From NCBI GenBank assembly GCA_000961765.1, contig LADT01000053.1, positions 62,001 to 126,000 on the forward strand: a stretch of 64,000 nt of DNA. The letters are read 5' to 3'. Shown here piece by piece: positions 38,607-47,821 of this stretch (position 1 is the first letter of the stretch; each line of letters starts with the position of its first letter). The position numbers were made by a program, and so were the translations under genes. The notes under the pieces are model-generated. The model made no database searches. It worked only from the letters and a program-made list of their open reading frames with translations, and was not told where the DNA came from. Source of the DNA: Clostridiaceae bacterium BRH_c20a. Lineage in GTDB: Bacteria; Bacillota; Peptococcia; Peptococcales; BICA1-8.

Positions 38607-39812
38607 TCACTTATTAAGAATTTCCTTAGCCAATTCAACAAATTCTTCCTGGGTTAGAATGTTTTTCTTTTCAATACCCTTCAGTTTAGTTGCACCTACT
38701 ATTTCTTGAATTTGTTCATCTGTGGCAGTTAAGCCAGCGGATTCGAGCTTCATAGCAACTGATTCCTTACCACTTTTCTTACCCATTACTATTTCAAGTT
38801 TTTGACCGACCAATTCGGGCAAGAAAGGGAAGATAGCCAAAGGACTGTTTTCGAGAACCTTCATCCCTAAACCTATTTCCCGAGTAAAAGGCAGATTACC
38901 AACAACTGACTTATTCTCAGCTAAACGCTTACCGCTCATTCTTTGAACTTCCTGAGACACCTCAAATAGTTTTTCTAGCTTAATATCAATATCAAAACCA
39001 TATAAGGTTTTTAAGTTTAAGGCTAATTCTTCCAAAGCTGCATTACCAGTTCTTTCACCTAAACCATTAATACAGCCATGGACAACTTCAACACCTTCTT
39101 CAACTGCAGCCATTGTTGCTGCGGTTCCCATACCAAAGTCATTATGGGTATGTACTTCCAAAGGCAGGGAAACAATTTTCTTAACTTCCCTTACTAAGTA
39201 ACGCATAGCAGAAGGTGTGCAGGAGCCGGTTGTATCAATGATAGCAACGCTATCTGGAGATGAATTCTCAGTAACATTTTTTAAGAATCTTTTCAAGAAA
39301 GGTAACTGAGCTCTTGTTGTATCAAAGGGAAAGAAATTTACAAAGAGCCCATTCTTCTTTGCATAATTTATAGAATTTATACACCTTTCGGTAAGCTCTT
39401 CTTCAGTCCAAGTAAATTGATGTTTCAACTTAGGATAACTACTGGGTACTTCCAGAACAATTCCGTCAACACCACAATCAATTGCTCTGTCGATGTCAGC
39501 CTGCATTGCTCTGGAAAATACCAAAATTTTTGAGTTTAAGTTCATTTTCACAATAGCTTTAATTGCCTCAGAATCTTCCTGAGAAACTGCTGGCATACCA
39601 GCTTCTATTCTATGAACACCTAAATCTGAGAGCATTTGCGCAATTCTCATTTTTTCTTCTTTTCTGAATACTACGCCTGGGGTTTGTTCCCCATCTCTTA
39701 AGGTTGCATCATGAAACTGTATTTTTTTAGGTAGCCTAAAGGTGCTTGTTACTTCATCATGAAAGTTATATTCACTAACCCACCATTTATCACCTATCCA
39801 TTTTTCAACCAT
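38607..39812 (-). CDS. LeuA/homocitrate synthase-like HMGL-family enzyme
   Basis: 401 residues, TIM barrel of the HMGL-like family. DATLRDGEQTPGVVF (near 36) and HTHNDFGMGTAATMAAVEEG (near 215, metal-binding HxH) are the signatures of isopropylmalate/homocitrate/citramalate synthases, while the C-terminus lacks the regulatory LeuA dimer domain, as in NifV/AksA. It joins or, in reverse, splits an acyl-CoA and a 2-oxo acid. Here, beside a CoA ligase and two dehydrogenases in a catabolic operon, a degradative role is possible. Confidence 0.85.
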   Translation of the reverse strand: MVEKWIGDKWWVSEYNFHDEVTSTFRLPKKIQFHDATLRDGEQTPGVVFRKEEKMRIAQMLSDLGVHRIEAGMPAVSQEDSEAIKAIVKMNLNSKILVFSRAMQADIDRAIDCGVDGIVLEVPSSYPKLKHQFTWTEEELTERCINSINYAKKNGLFVNFFPFDTTRAQLPFLKRFLKNVTENSSPDSVAIIDTTGSCTPSAMRYLVREVKKIVSLPLEVHTHNDFGMGTAATMAAVEEGVEVVHGCINGLGERTGNAALEELALNLKTLYGFDIDIKLEKLFEVSQEVQRMSGKRLAENKSVVGNLPFTREIGLGMKVLENSPLAIFPFLPELVGQKLEIVMGKKSGKESVAMKLESAGLTATDEQIQEIVGATKLKGIEKKNILTQEEFVELAKEILNK

Positions 39813-39826
39813 TATTATTCCTCCTC

Positions 39827-40792
39827 TTAAATTACCCGGTATAAAGGCTCCTGACCATTAAAGACTCTTATTACGTTTTCTGCACAGACCTCACTGATTT
39901 CAGCCATGGCTTCCTCAGTATAAGCACCCATATGTGGTGCAACTATAACATTATCTAAGGCTAATAACGGACTATCTACTGATGGCGGCTCAGAAGCAAA
40001 AACATCTAAAGCTGCTCCGGCAATCTCACCATTATTTAAAGAATTTAATAAAGCCGCCTCATCTATCACCCCACCCCGGGCACAATTAATGATATATGCT
40101 GTATTTTTCATCATTGCAAATTCTTGTGTGCTAACCATACCCCGAGTTTTCTCATTCAAGGGAACATGCAGCGAAGTAAAATCTGCTTCTTTTAAAACCT
40201 CTTGATAGTCAGACACCATTCGTACATTATATTTTTCTACAAATTCCTCATCTTTTTGAATATCAAAGGCAACAAATTTCATATCAAAGCTACTGGCTTT
40301 TTTAATTAAACCTTTACCTATTGCTCCCATACCTATTACGCCCAGAGTTTTCCCTTTTAACTCAACACCCATAACGGGCTGCCACTTTCCACTTCTAACA
40401 AATTTATCACTATAGGGAATTTTTCTAGCCAAAGCCAATATAAAAGAAAAGGCTAGGTCAGAAACAGCATTAGCATTTAAACCTGGCGCATTAGCGATAA
40501 TCACATTTTTTTCCTTGGCGGCGTCTAAGTCAAAATTATCAGTGCCAGTACCATGCTTAGTAGCTATTTTTAGCATTGGTGCATTTTCTAAAACTTCACG
40601 GGTCACTTTGGAAAAACCAACAATCCAGCCTTGAGCATCCTGAACATAATGAATAAGCTTAGCAGGATTTTTAGCATTTTCCATAGGAATTCTGACCAGC
40701 TCATAGCCTTCATTTTCTAGCATTTCAACTGCTTTTAGAGAGTACTTACCAAAAGTAGGTGAAGTGCAAATAATTTTCGGTCTCATACTCAT
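39827..40792 (-). CDS. D-2-hydroxyacid dehydrogenase (SerA/PGDH-like)
   Basis: 321 residues. NAD-binding GxGxxG in LGVIGMGAIGKGL (near 150) followed by the family Arg and the catalytic Glu-His pair (R in INCARGGVIDEAAL; H in IVAPHMGAYTEEA). No ACT regulatory domain, so it is not the full SerA. Interconverts a D-2-hydroxyacid and the 2-oxo acid; fits a pathway where a hydroxy-acid is oxidised before or after CoA activation. Confidence 0.9.
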   Translation of the reverse strand: MSMRPKIICTSPTFGKYSLKAVEMLENEGYELVRIPMENAKNPAKLIHYVQDAQGWIVGFSKVTREVLENAPMLKIATKHGTGTDNFDLDAAKEKNVIIANAPGLNANAVSDLAFSFILALARKIPYSDKFVRSGKWQPVMGVELKGKTLGVIGMGAIGKGLIKKASSFDMKFVAFDIQKDEEFVEKYNVRMVSDYQEVLKEADFTSLHVPLNEKTRGMVSTQEFAMMKNTAYIINCARGGVIDEAALLNSLNNGEIAGAALDVFASEPPSVDSPLLALDNVIVAPHMGAYTEEAMAEISEVCAENVIRVFNGQEPLYRVI

Positions 40793-40865
40793 TACCTCTA
40801 TTCACAAGCATATATTTTATAGGAAATGAGCAGACAGGCCAAATAACCTGTCCGCCTGTATATAA

Positions 40866-41927
40866 CTACCCCTCAATCTCACTTACTTGAACAATTCTTC
40901 CTTCGTTCATAGACTTAACGGCGGCCAAAACAATAGCTACGTTATGGGCAGCTTCCTTAACGCCTATTTCTATATCTCCACCTTCAAGAACTGCGACAGC
41001 GAACTCTTCCATTTCATCCATGAGGTGATTACAAGTTGGAACTTCTACATTAGATGTTCTTAATTCTCTGTCATCTGGATCATCGCCCATTGATGCAAAC
41101 TCTTGAATCTGCAAAGTGGTATGTTTATCAGTAACATCGGAATTACTCCACCATGTGAAATCCAGGTTATAGAATAAATTGGCTTTTGTTCCAAATACAT
41201 TTACCGAGAAAACACCAGGACAAGCCCAGTTAGCAGCAATGTATGCCTGTTGGCCGCTTTCCAACTCACAGATAGTTTGAGTTACAGTTGCATTTTCTAC
41301 TTCGGTATACATTGGCTTACCAAAACAGAATACTTTTTTAACCCTTCCTAGAAGATATTGAATATTATCAACTTGGTGTACCCCAAGCTGAGTCAAAGGA
41401 CCACCAGGAGCCTGTGCAGGATTTCCTCTCCAGTTGCCAGGTTTAATTTCCAAACCCCTTTCATTAGAGAAGTTAACTTCTATTGTTGACACTTGACCTA
41501 CAGCTCCACTATCAATTAACTCTTTCATTTTCCTCAAGCCGCCTAAGCGTCTGGCACTATGAAGAACAGTAAATTTTACACCAGTTTTAGTAATTGCTTC
41601 GTCAATTTTTTTTGCGTCTTCCATAGTAATGGAAATTGGTTTTTCTACACAAACATGCTTGCCGGCTAGGGCAGCCTGAACGATTATATCGGCATGAGCA
41701 TCATTTGGCACTGTAACTATTACCGCATCAACATCTTCTCTGGCTAATAATGCTTCATAACTCTCCTCAGCACTACAACCATATTTAGCTGCAAACTTTT
41801 CTCTTTTCTCTTTATTCCTCGTAAAACAGGTAACTAACTCAATTTTGTCACTTTTTGTATAACTATCAGCCTGAATGTAAGCCCATCTTCCCAAACCTAC
41901 AGCAGCAATTCTCAATTTATTACTCAT
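40866..41927 (-). CDS. Gfo/Idh/MocA family oxidoreductase
   Basis: 353 residues: N-terminal Rossmann fold (RIAAVGLGRWAYIQADSYT; CVEKPISITMEDAKK with the EKP motif near 95) and a C-terminal alpha/beta domain. NAD(P)-dependent oxidation of a hydroxyl group, often on sugars, inositols or related polyols, but members also act on other compounds. It touches the cupin gene by one base. Operon member. Confidence 0.9.
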   Translation of the reverse strand: MSNKLRIAAVGLGRWAYIQADSYTKSDKIELVTCFTRNKEKREKFAAKYGCSAEESYEALLAREDVDAVIVTVPNDAHADIIVQAALAGKHVCVEKPISITMEDAKKIDEAITKTGVKFTVLHSARRLGGLRKMKELIDSGAVGQVSTIEVNFSNERGLEIKPGNWRGNPAQAPGGPLTQLGVHQVDNIQYLLGRVKKVFCFGKPMYTEVENATVTQTICELESGQQAYIAANWACPGVFSVNVFGTKANLFYNLDFTWWSNSDVTDKHTTLQIQEFASMGDDPDDRELRTSNVEVPTCNHLMDEMEEFAVAVLEGGDIEIGVKEAAHNVAIVLAAVKSMNEGRIVQVSEIEG

Positions 41928-42325
41928 TATTTCTCCTCCTTATTTGGGTATGTAATATCAGTACATAGAACTTGTGTTGCTTCCATATCGTTACTAGGGA
42001 AAAAACAAAGTATTTTCAAAGGTGTATTTGTAGTATTAAGGATCATATGTTTCTCCTGTTTAGGTATTAAAACTAAATCATTGGGATAAATTTTTTCTAA
42101 GTTTCCATTAAACCATACTTCCCCTTCCCCCTCTAGCACATAAATGGTTTCTTCTATATCCAAATGTATGTGAGGATTACGAGGTTCAGTGGAGCTAATA
42201 GGATTTACCTCCACCAATCTACAGGTTACACCCTGAGAATCTAAAACTTGAGCAGAAGCCAGTTCTGCAATTTTGCGATTCTGAGCCACTTTATATTGAA
42301 TTTCGTTTAAGTTAATTTTTTTCAT
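41927..42325 (-). CDS. Cupin-domain protein
   Basis: 132 residues with the two cupin motifs: PRNPHIHLDIEETIYVLEGEGEVWFNG (H-x-H...E) and PKQEKHMILNTTNTPLKILCFFP (final His). Possible metal-dependent isomerase, sensor or accessory for the pathway. It abuts the creatininase-family gene and overlaps the Gfo/Idh/MocA start, so all three are co-translated. Confidence 0.88.
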   Translation of the reverse strand: MKKINLNEIQYKVAQNRKIAELASAQVLDSQGVTCRLVEVNPISSTEPRNPHIHLDIEETIYVLEGEGEVWFNGNLEKIYPNDLVLIPKQEKHMILNTTNTPLKILCFFPSNDMEATQVLCTDITYPNKEEK

Positions 42326-43084
42326 CTAGATCATTTCCATTTCCTTAAGTGTTTCCTGAACTGATGCCACAACATGGTCTGAAACTTTTTCCAAAAATAT
42401 CTCAGCATTTTCTGGTGTACAGATTTCTAAATCTCCATACCAGCCTGTTGGGTACATTATTCTGATATCAGGAATTATCGGATAAGCTTCTCGACGTCTC
42501 CGTAATGCATCCATCTTTTTAGCTCTGTCCTTAGGAGAAGGATTGGTAGCTCTGTCTAAATGAACTAATTCAGGACGATAACCTTGTACAGGAAGAACCT
42601 CTAATGCACCACCATGGTTTAGTCCTACATCACTATAGAGCTTTTCTGCAATATAACAGGCTTGAGATATTATAAATATTACATTAGGATACTCCACCTG
42701 TAATCTGGCACAGATAGTATTAATTGCCCCAGTATTGCCTTCATGCCAGTTAACAACAATAATTTTATTGGCATTATGTTTAATTAGGCTGTCACAGATA
42801 TCCTTAAAAACCTGCATAAACGTTTCCTGTGAAAAAGTAATTGAGCCCGCAAAACTCATATGAAAAGGTGTTACTCCCACATGGGGAAATGGTACAAGCA
42901 AACCTCCCATCTTGTCAGCTACTCTTTCGGCAATTGCTTCAATGGCATAGTAATCAGTTCCTAATGGTAAATGGGGACCATGTTGCTCAACACTACCTGT
43001 GGGAATAATTACCACTCCATGCTCTTTTAACTCTTTTTCTACTTCTGGCTGGGTTAATTCCAGCATTCTATTGCTCTTTTTCAT
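42326..43084 (-). CDS. Creatininase-family amidohydrolase
   Basis: 252 residues. Family signatures: PTGSVEQHGPHLPLGTD (metal ligands Glu, His, Asp, near 28-43), NWHEGNTGA near 125 and LNHGGALEVLP near 172. Creatininase-family members open cyclic amides or act on N-containing rings and peptides (creatininase, MftE, ArfB). This suggests that the island's substrate or an intermediate has an amide or lactam-like bond, or that the family was recruited for another hydrolysis. First gene of its operon. Confidence 0.9.
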   Translation of the reverse strand: MKKSNRMLELTQPEVEKELKEHGVVIIPTGSVEQHGPHLPLGTDYYAIEAIAERVADKMGGLLVPFPHVGVTPFHMSFAGSITFSQETFMQVFKDICDSLIKHNANKIIVVNWHEGNTGAINTICARLQVEYPNVIFIISQACYIAEKLYSDVGLNHGGALEVLPVQGYRPELVHLDRATNPSPKDRAKKMDALRRRREAYPIIPDIRIMYPTGWYGDLEICTPENAEIFLEKVSDHVVASVQETLKEMEMI

Positions 43085-43120
43085 TTATTTCACCCCCTTT
43101 AAAATTAAAAAGCTTTTATT

Positions 43121-43147
43121 TTGATATATCATATATCATATATTCGG
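43121..43147. promoter_or_regulatory. Island operator e, upstream of the creatininase operon
   Basis: Minus strand CCGAATATATGATATATG followed by ATATATCAA: three phased TGATATAT units at about 9-10 bases. It starts 37 bases before the creatininase ATG, in promoter position. Confidence 0.65.
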
Positions 43148-43204
43148 TATTATAATAGTTTTTCCTTCTTTAATATTAAAAAATTTAACAAATTTTTTAA
43201 TAAA

Positions 43205-43242
43205 AACTAAGAAGCCGGATAACTAAGTTCCCCGGCTTCACT
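43205..43242 (-). terminator. Terminator after the DoxX gene
   Basis: GAAGCCGG and CCGGCTTC pair around a 13-base loop, followed on the minus strand by TTAGTTTTTATT. It separates the DoxX gene from the creatininase operon. Between it and the DoxX stop (43243-43412) I find no supported gene, only a very short frame ending WRCYYPFEIK. Confidence 0.75.
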
Positions 43243-43412
43243 TTAGATAATCATTTAATTTCAAAGGGATAATAACAGCGCCAATTGCGGGAGCCCCCCG
43301 GCATTAAAATACATCCGATCAAAGAGGTCATCAAAAGAACTTTTTGTACCCTAATTTTCAAAATAAAGGGGAGTTTTAGTAGTGGCTTTATTTTTCTTGA
43401 ACATAATTTTAA

Positions 43413-43829
43413 TTAAAACAAAGCATCAATAGAGTAAGGCCCAGCACCTAAAAAAATAAGCAATAGAAAAATACCCGCTAGGCTAAGGGGGAGATCAGCA
43501 CTATTAAACCAGCGTTCTTCTTTGTATTTACAATAAGCCCCAACTAGCATTTCACCAACGAATAACAGGGCCAACCATCTGGTTAAAAATCCAACTAATA
43601 ATAAAGGTGCGCCAATTAATTGACTTATTGATACGAAATAAGCCATAGCATAAGGATAAGGGATATTATGAACTTTAAATCTGTCACCCGAACCTCTATA
43701 ACCTTGTCTTCCGTAACTTTTATGCCAGGCATGAACCCAGAATACCCACGCTAGAACTATTCTTAGAATCAATAAACTGATGTCAACTGCTCCTTGACCT
43801 AGATCAAAAAAGTTTATAAAAGTATTCAT
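43413..43829 (-). CDS. DoxX-family membrane protein
   Basis: 138 residues with four hydrophobic segments; LRIVLAWVFWVHAWHKSYGRQGYRG and the ISQLIGAPLLLVGFLTRWLALLF segment are of DoxX type. Family roles include quinone or thiosulfate-linked redox and oxidative-stress complexes, with many uncharacterised members. It stands alone between its own operator-like element (43.97 kb) and a terminator, yet shares the island control element. Confidence 0.8.
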   Translation of the reverse strand: MNTFINFFDLGQGAVDISLLILRIVLAWVFWVHAWHKSYGRQGYRGSGDRFKVHNIPYPYAMAYFVSISQLIGAPLLLVGFLTRWLALLFVGEMLVGAYCKYKEERWFNSADLPLSLAGIFLLLIFLGAGPYSIDALF

Positions 43830-43965
43830 ATAAACTGCCTCCAGTTAGACTTTGTTGTGCAATAACTTGAAACGACCTACCTATCTATATACTTTCCTGT
43901 TTGAGTGTATGGATTAGTGATATAAGAGATACTTTCTAATTTGCACTTGCCAAATCATACATTTT

Positions 43966-43992
43966 CAGATATATAATATATGATATGTCAAG
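43966..43992. promoter_or_regulatory. Island operator f, upstream of the DoxX gene
   Basis: Plus strand AGATATATAATATATGATA then TGTCAAG, the island consensus but in the opposite orientation to the other five. On the minus strand a perfect TTGACA overlaps its edge. About 140 bases before the DoxX start. The rest of the 307-base gap (43830-44136) is AT-rich with no gene. Confidence 0.55.
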
Positions 43993-44136
43993 AAATTCTA
44001 CATAAGGAGGATAACTCCTTCTTTTATGAAATGACTAATTTTTATTAGTTTTCTGAATTTATGTAAAAAAGACCACTCTGTTTTTAATTTCTATTGAATA
44101 CTTTTTTAAACAATCTAAAAATATTTTTTTTAACTC

Positions 44137-45453
44137 TTATCTATTAAAATCCTCGATAGTAAGTTGCTCAACATTTTTTTTGCGATTAGCCTTATTTTGA
44201 TACATGTTGCTATCAGCCATCTCAATGAGTTTATCTACATTTATTTCTTCGTGATAATCATACTGTGCCAAACCATTACTAAACTGAATTGCATAATCCT
44301 TATCATCCTCTTTATTTACCTTAGAAAGATTATCTTTTATTCTCTGTAACATAATTTGAGCATTATCTAAGTTACAATCAGGGAAAATCAATAAAAATTC
44401 GTCGCCTCCGAGCCGACTGATAAAATCCGAATCTCTGACTGAGAATTCTAGCACAGTAGCAATAGTTACTAATAATTTATCACCTTCGCCATGTCCGAAC
44501 CTATCATTAACTAGCTTGAGGTCATCAATATCTAGAAAACAGATGGTAAGAAACTGTTCATTTCTTTGAGATAGCTTTAGCATTTTCTCTAAGATCTCAA
44601 AGGCTGCCCTCCTATTAAAGACTCCTGTTAAATCATCGGTAATTGCCTGGTTCTCAAGCTCTTTCTCTCTTATTTTTAGCTCCCGGAAAATTAAGTCATA
44701 GGGTTTTTTGATACCCCTTTCGATAATAGCTTTATAAATGAGGAAAATAGATAGAATTTTAAAATAATGTCCTAGTAAATTTTGCCAATCTGTAAAGCTA
44801 AAATACATTGTGAAGGCTAATTCAGATATAATGTTAAAGATAATGGACCAAAATATGTATCTATATACCTTTGCATCAAAGGACCGTCTATTTTTTATTA
44901 ATAAAAAAATGGTTATTATCAATATCAAACAAATAATATATTCACTAATAGTTTTAAAATTACTTAAACCTTGTTCTACATTATAGCAGGAAGGAAAGCT
45001 TTTGAAATAAAAAATTGATAGGAGAACTAAGATTACTATTAATGTATATATCGTAAATATATATCCGACTTTTATTCTTTTTTTCTTATAGACGAGAAGA
45101 ACAAATGCTATTAATAGGGAAAAGCTTTGAATATATCTGGCTGCAACCCAAAGCTGGACTGAAGTGTCATTATTTGCACCAGCAATAATATTCATTCCTT
45201 CAAAGGTTACAATATGCAATAAATCAATACCGCCAATAAATAAATATGCAATCCCTAAGAAAAGTAGAAAGTCATTGTCAGCATAAGCTCGGGCATTCCA
45301 GGAAATCATATAGATGGAAAAGGCCACAACAATACTAAAAATTTCAGCTATGCTGTGAAACAGCTGGTAGTTATATAAATTGATTATGTATAAACTGACT
45401 AATAAGAATACTGCCAATATAACATTAAGTATTTTTCGTTTTATGTTTTCCAT
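44137..45453 (-). CDS. Diguanylate cyclase with MASE3 membrane sensor
   Basis: 438 residues. About eight N-terminal hydrophobic segments (residues 8-235) containing NARAYADNDFLLFLGIAYLFIGGIDLLHI, typical of the MASE3 sensor, then a GGDEF domain with intact RLGGDEF near residue 350. An RxxD (RDSD) five residues before GGDEF forms the inhibitory c-di-GMP site, so product inhibition is expected. Makes c-di-GMP from two GTP in response to an unknown membrane signal. Not visibly part of the island regulon. Confidence 0.93.
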   Translation of the reverse strand: MENIKRKILNVILAVFLLVSLYIINLYNYQLFHSIAEIFSIVVAFSIYMISWNARAYADNDFLLFLGIAYLFIGGIDLLHIVTFEGMNIIAGANNDTSVQLWVAARYIQSFSLLIAFVLLVYKKKRIKVGYIFTIYTLIVILVLLSIFYFKSFPSCYNVEQGLSNFKTISEYIICLILIITIFLLIKNRRSFDAKVYRYIFWSIIFNIISELAFTMYFSFTDWQNLLGHYFKILSIFLIYKAIIERGIKKPYDLIFRELKIREKELENQAITDDLTGVFNRRAAFEILEKMLKLSQRNEQFLTICFLDIDDLKLVNDRFGHGEGDKLLVTIATVLEFSVRDSDFISRLGGDEFLLIFPDCNLDNAQIMLQRIKDNLSKVNKEDDKDYAIQFSNGLAQYDYHEEINVDKLIEMADSNMYQNKANRKKNVEQLTIEDFNR

Positions 45454-45639
45454 AAATTAGAATCACCACAATTCAAATTAAATCTAGAATAATGCCATTT
45501 TTTGTAATAATTCTACATCTATTATCTTAAACCCTTTTAAAGCATTTCCACTTGTTAAATTTAATAAGTTTTTTTAAAAACATTGTATAAGCCTATCTTA
45601 AAGTGAACATACTACTAACTGAACAACTCCTCTTATCTC

Positions 45640-45682
45640 CTCCACTCTATGGGTCCAGGAAAATCCTGGGCCTTTTTTTTAA
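45640..45682 (+). terminator. Orphan plus-strand intrinsic terminator
   Basis: GGTCCAGGA-AAA-TCCTGGGCC followed by eight T: a strong terminator that works only on the plus strand. No plus-strand gene lies upstream for many kilobases. It is preceded by a pyrimidine-rich CTCCTCTTATCTCCTCC. It may end a small RNA starting somewhere in 45470-45600; I could not identify a convincing promoter. Confidence 0.6.
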
Positions 45683-45737
45683 AAAAAATACCCCATCATT
45701 TGATGAAGGCACTGAAAAAGTCTTGATTTTTATCATT

Positions 45738-45870
45738 GCTATGAAAGCTATCGTTGATTGTTTGTCATCCTGAGGGAGGAACGACCGAAGGATCTTAAAA
45801 ATTCTTCACCAAGTAAGATCCTTCGTTATCGCTCAGGATGGCCGAAATGCTTTAGTTTATTGTGGTCTCT
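45738..45870. repeat. Dispersed paired palindrome, TCATCCTGAG family (copy 2)
   Basis: Same layout as copy 1: GCTATGAAAGCT lead, TCATCCTGAGGGAGGAACG, GAAGGATCTT, inverted AAGATCCTTCGTTATCGCTC arm, and the tail TTATTGTGGT. It lies downstream of the DmpG gene in the 455-base gene-free gap 45454-45908. Confidence 0.9.
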
Positions 45871-45908
45871 CATTTGATAGGGTATTACTACAATTAATAG
45901 CTAGGCTT

Positions 45909-46913
45909 CTACCTATTTTTACTTAATTCATAGGCAACATCAACAATCATATCTTCCTGACCGCCAACTGTTCGTCTTTGTCCCATTTCAAACAAAATAT
46001 CTCTAGCATCAACACCAAATTTTTCAGCTGCTCGGAGAGCATGTAACAAGAAGCTGCCATAAACACCAGCATAACCGATAGTCAGGGAGTTTTTATCAAT
46101 GACTATCGGCCGTTTCATTTTAGGAACAACTACATCATCAGCTACATCCATTATTTTATACAGATCTATTCCTGTTTCATAGCCTAGTTTGTGCAAAACC
46201 GCAACTAAAACCTCTATTTGCGTATTACCAGCACCAGCACCTAATCCTTTACAGGTGGCATCTACTACCTCGGCACCAGCCTCAATAGCAGCTAGAGTAT
46301 TAGCTACAGCTAAGCCTAGATTATTATGGGCATGATGACCTATAGGTAAGCCGGTAGCTTCCTTGACAGCCTTAATCCTTTCAAAAACACCCTGGGGTGT
46401 TAATGCACCGGCAGAATCAGTAACATAAATGGTGTCTGCACCATAGCTTGCAAAAAGCATAGCCTGTTCTACTATTGTTTTCACATCAGCCATATGGGAC
46501 ATCATCAAGAAACCTACTGCTTCCATTCCTAAATCCTTTGCTAATTTAATATGTTGTTCACCCACATCAGCTTCAGTTACATGGGTGGCAACACGGGCTA
46601 CCTTTGCACCATATTTTGAAGCTGCTTCCAATTCCTTTTTAGTACCAATACCGGGTAATAACAATACATCCAGTTTAGCGTTTTTTAGTACTTTGGAAAC
46701 GGCAGTTACATAGTCTTCATCAGAATAAGCTGAAAAGCCATATTGAAAAGAAGAACCTCCTAATCCATCACCATGACCTATCTCAATGGTATCAACACCA
46801 GCCTCATCAAGGCTTTTAGCAATTTCAGCCATATCCTCAGGTGAAAATTGATGGCTGACTGCGTGCATACCATCTCTTAATGTAGTATCAATTATTCTAA
46901 TCTTTCTCCCCAT
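45909..46913 (-). CDS. dmpG: 4-hydroxy-2-oxovalerate aldolase (DmpG/MhpE type)
   Basis: Splits 4-hydroxy-2-oxovalerate (or a homologue) into pyruvate and an aldehyde, which is channelled to the dehydrogenase. 334 residues; metal-binding motif RIIDTTLRDGMHAVSHQF at the start, HHAHNNLGLAVANTLAAIEAG near 195, and the C-terminal small helical domain that binds DmpF. It abuts the dehydrogenase gene with no gap. In meta-cleavage pathways a 2-oxopent-4-enoate hydratase precedes this step; none is seen in the window. Confidence 0.95.
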   Translation of the reverse strand: MGRKIRIIDTTLRDGMHAVSHQFSPEDMAEIAKSLDEAGVDTIEIGHGDGLGGSSFQYGFSAYSDEDYVTAVSKVLKNAKLDVLLLPGIGTKKELEAASKYGAKVARVATHVTEADVGEQHIKLAKDLGMEAVGFLMMSHMADVKTIVEQAMLFASYGADTIYVTDSAGALTPQGVFERIKAVKEATGLPIGHHAHNNLGLAVANTLAAIEAGAEVVDATCKGLGAGAGNTQIEVLVAVLHKLGYETGIDLYKIMDVADDVVVPKMKRPIVIDKNSLTIGYAGVYGSFLLHALRAAEKFGVDARDILFEMGQRRTVGGQEDMIVDVAYELSKNR

Positions 46914-47795
46914 TTAATTCCCCTCCTTGGCTTCAAGTAAGCTTTGTGCAATTTTTTCACCGGCCGCGGCCGCTGCCGCTGTCATGATATCCAGGTTTCC
47001 TGCGTATTTGGGAAGATAATGGCCTGCTCCTTCAATTTCCAGCATAACAGTTACCTTATCACCCTCAATTATTGGCGGTACCTTCAACTGATAACCTGGC
47101 ACATACTGTTTAACTTTCTCAACCATTTCTAAAACAGCTCTCGTTATTTCCTTTTCATCGGGATTAGCTACTCGGGTATAGATAGTATCCCGCATCATAA
47201 TAGGAGGCTCAGCTGGATTTAAGATGATAATTGCTTTCCCTTTATCAGCTCCCCCAACCTCAACTAACCCACGGGCCGTTGTTTGGGTAAATTCATCAAT
47301 ATTCTGTCTAGTACCAGGTCCTGCACTTTTACTAGAGATTGTTGCTACTATTTCGGCATACTTAACATCAGCTACTTTGTTAATTGCAGCTACGATAGGT
47401 ATGGTAGCCTGACCACCACAGGTTACTAAGTTAACATTTGGACTTTTTAGATGTTCTTCTAAATTTACTACAGGAACCACATAGGGTCCAACTGCTGCCG
47501 GTGTTAGGTCAATAGCAATCTTGTTATTCTCTTTTAATAATGGAGCATGCAATAAATGAGGTCTTGCCCCAGTTGCATCAAAAACAATTTTGATTTCTTC
47601 ATTAGCAAGAATTGCATCAATACCCTCATGGGAAGTCTTGAAGCCATTTTCTCGAGCCAGCTTCAATCCTTCAGATTCTGGAATAATTCCTACAACCATA
47701 TCCAGCTCAATGTACTTTCGATTCATCAGTTTATACATCAGGTCTATTCCGATATTACCGGGTCCAATGATGGCTGCCTTAATTTTGTTTGTCAT
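46914..47795 (-). CDS. dmpF: Acylating acetaldehyde dehydrogenase (DmpF/MhpF type)
   Basis: Oxidises the aldehyde from DmpG to acetyl-CoA or propanoyl-CoA with NAD+. 293 residues; Rossmann start [18 protein letters not shown], catalytic cysteine in [11 protein letters not shown] (near 130), and the [19 protein letters not shown] segment. Pairs with DmpG as a bifunctional channelling complex. Directly downstream of the IclR regulator gene. Confidence 0.95.
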   Translation of the reverse strand: MTNKIKAAIIGPGNIGIDLMYKLMNRKYIELDMVVGIIPESEGLKLARENGFKTSHEGIDAILANEEIKIVFDATGARPHLLHAPLLKENNKIAIDLTPAAVGPYVVPVVNLEEHLKSPNVNLVTCGGQATIPIVAAINKVADVKYAEIVATISSKSAGPGTRQNIDEFTQTTARGLVEVGGADKGKAIIILNPAEPPIMMRDTIYTRVANPDEKEITRAVLEMVEKVKQYVPGYQLKVPPIIEGDKVTVMLEIEGAGHYLPKYAGNLDIMTAAAAAAGEKIAQSLLEAKEGN

Positions 47796-47821
47796 AAAAA
47801 ACCTCCTAAATTTTTCTGGCC

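Noticed and set aside
43243-43412. Tiny lipoprotein-like frame downstream of DoxX
   Set aside because: About 26 codons, no ribosome site, no homology recognised.
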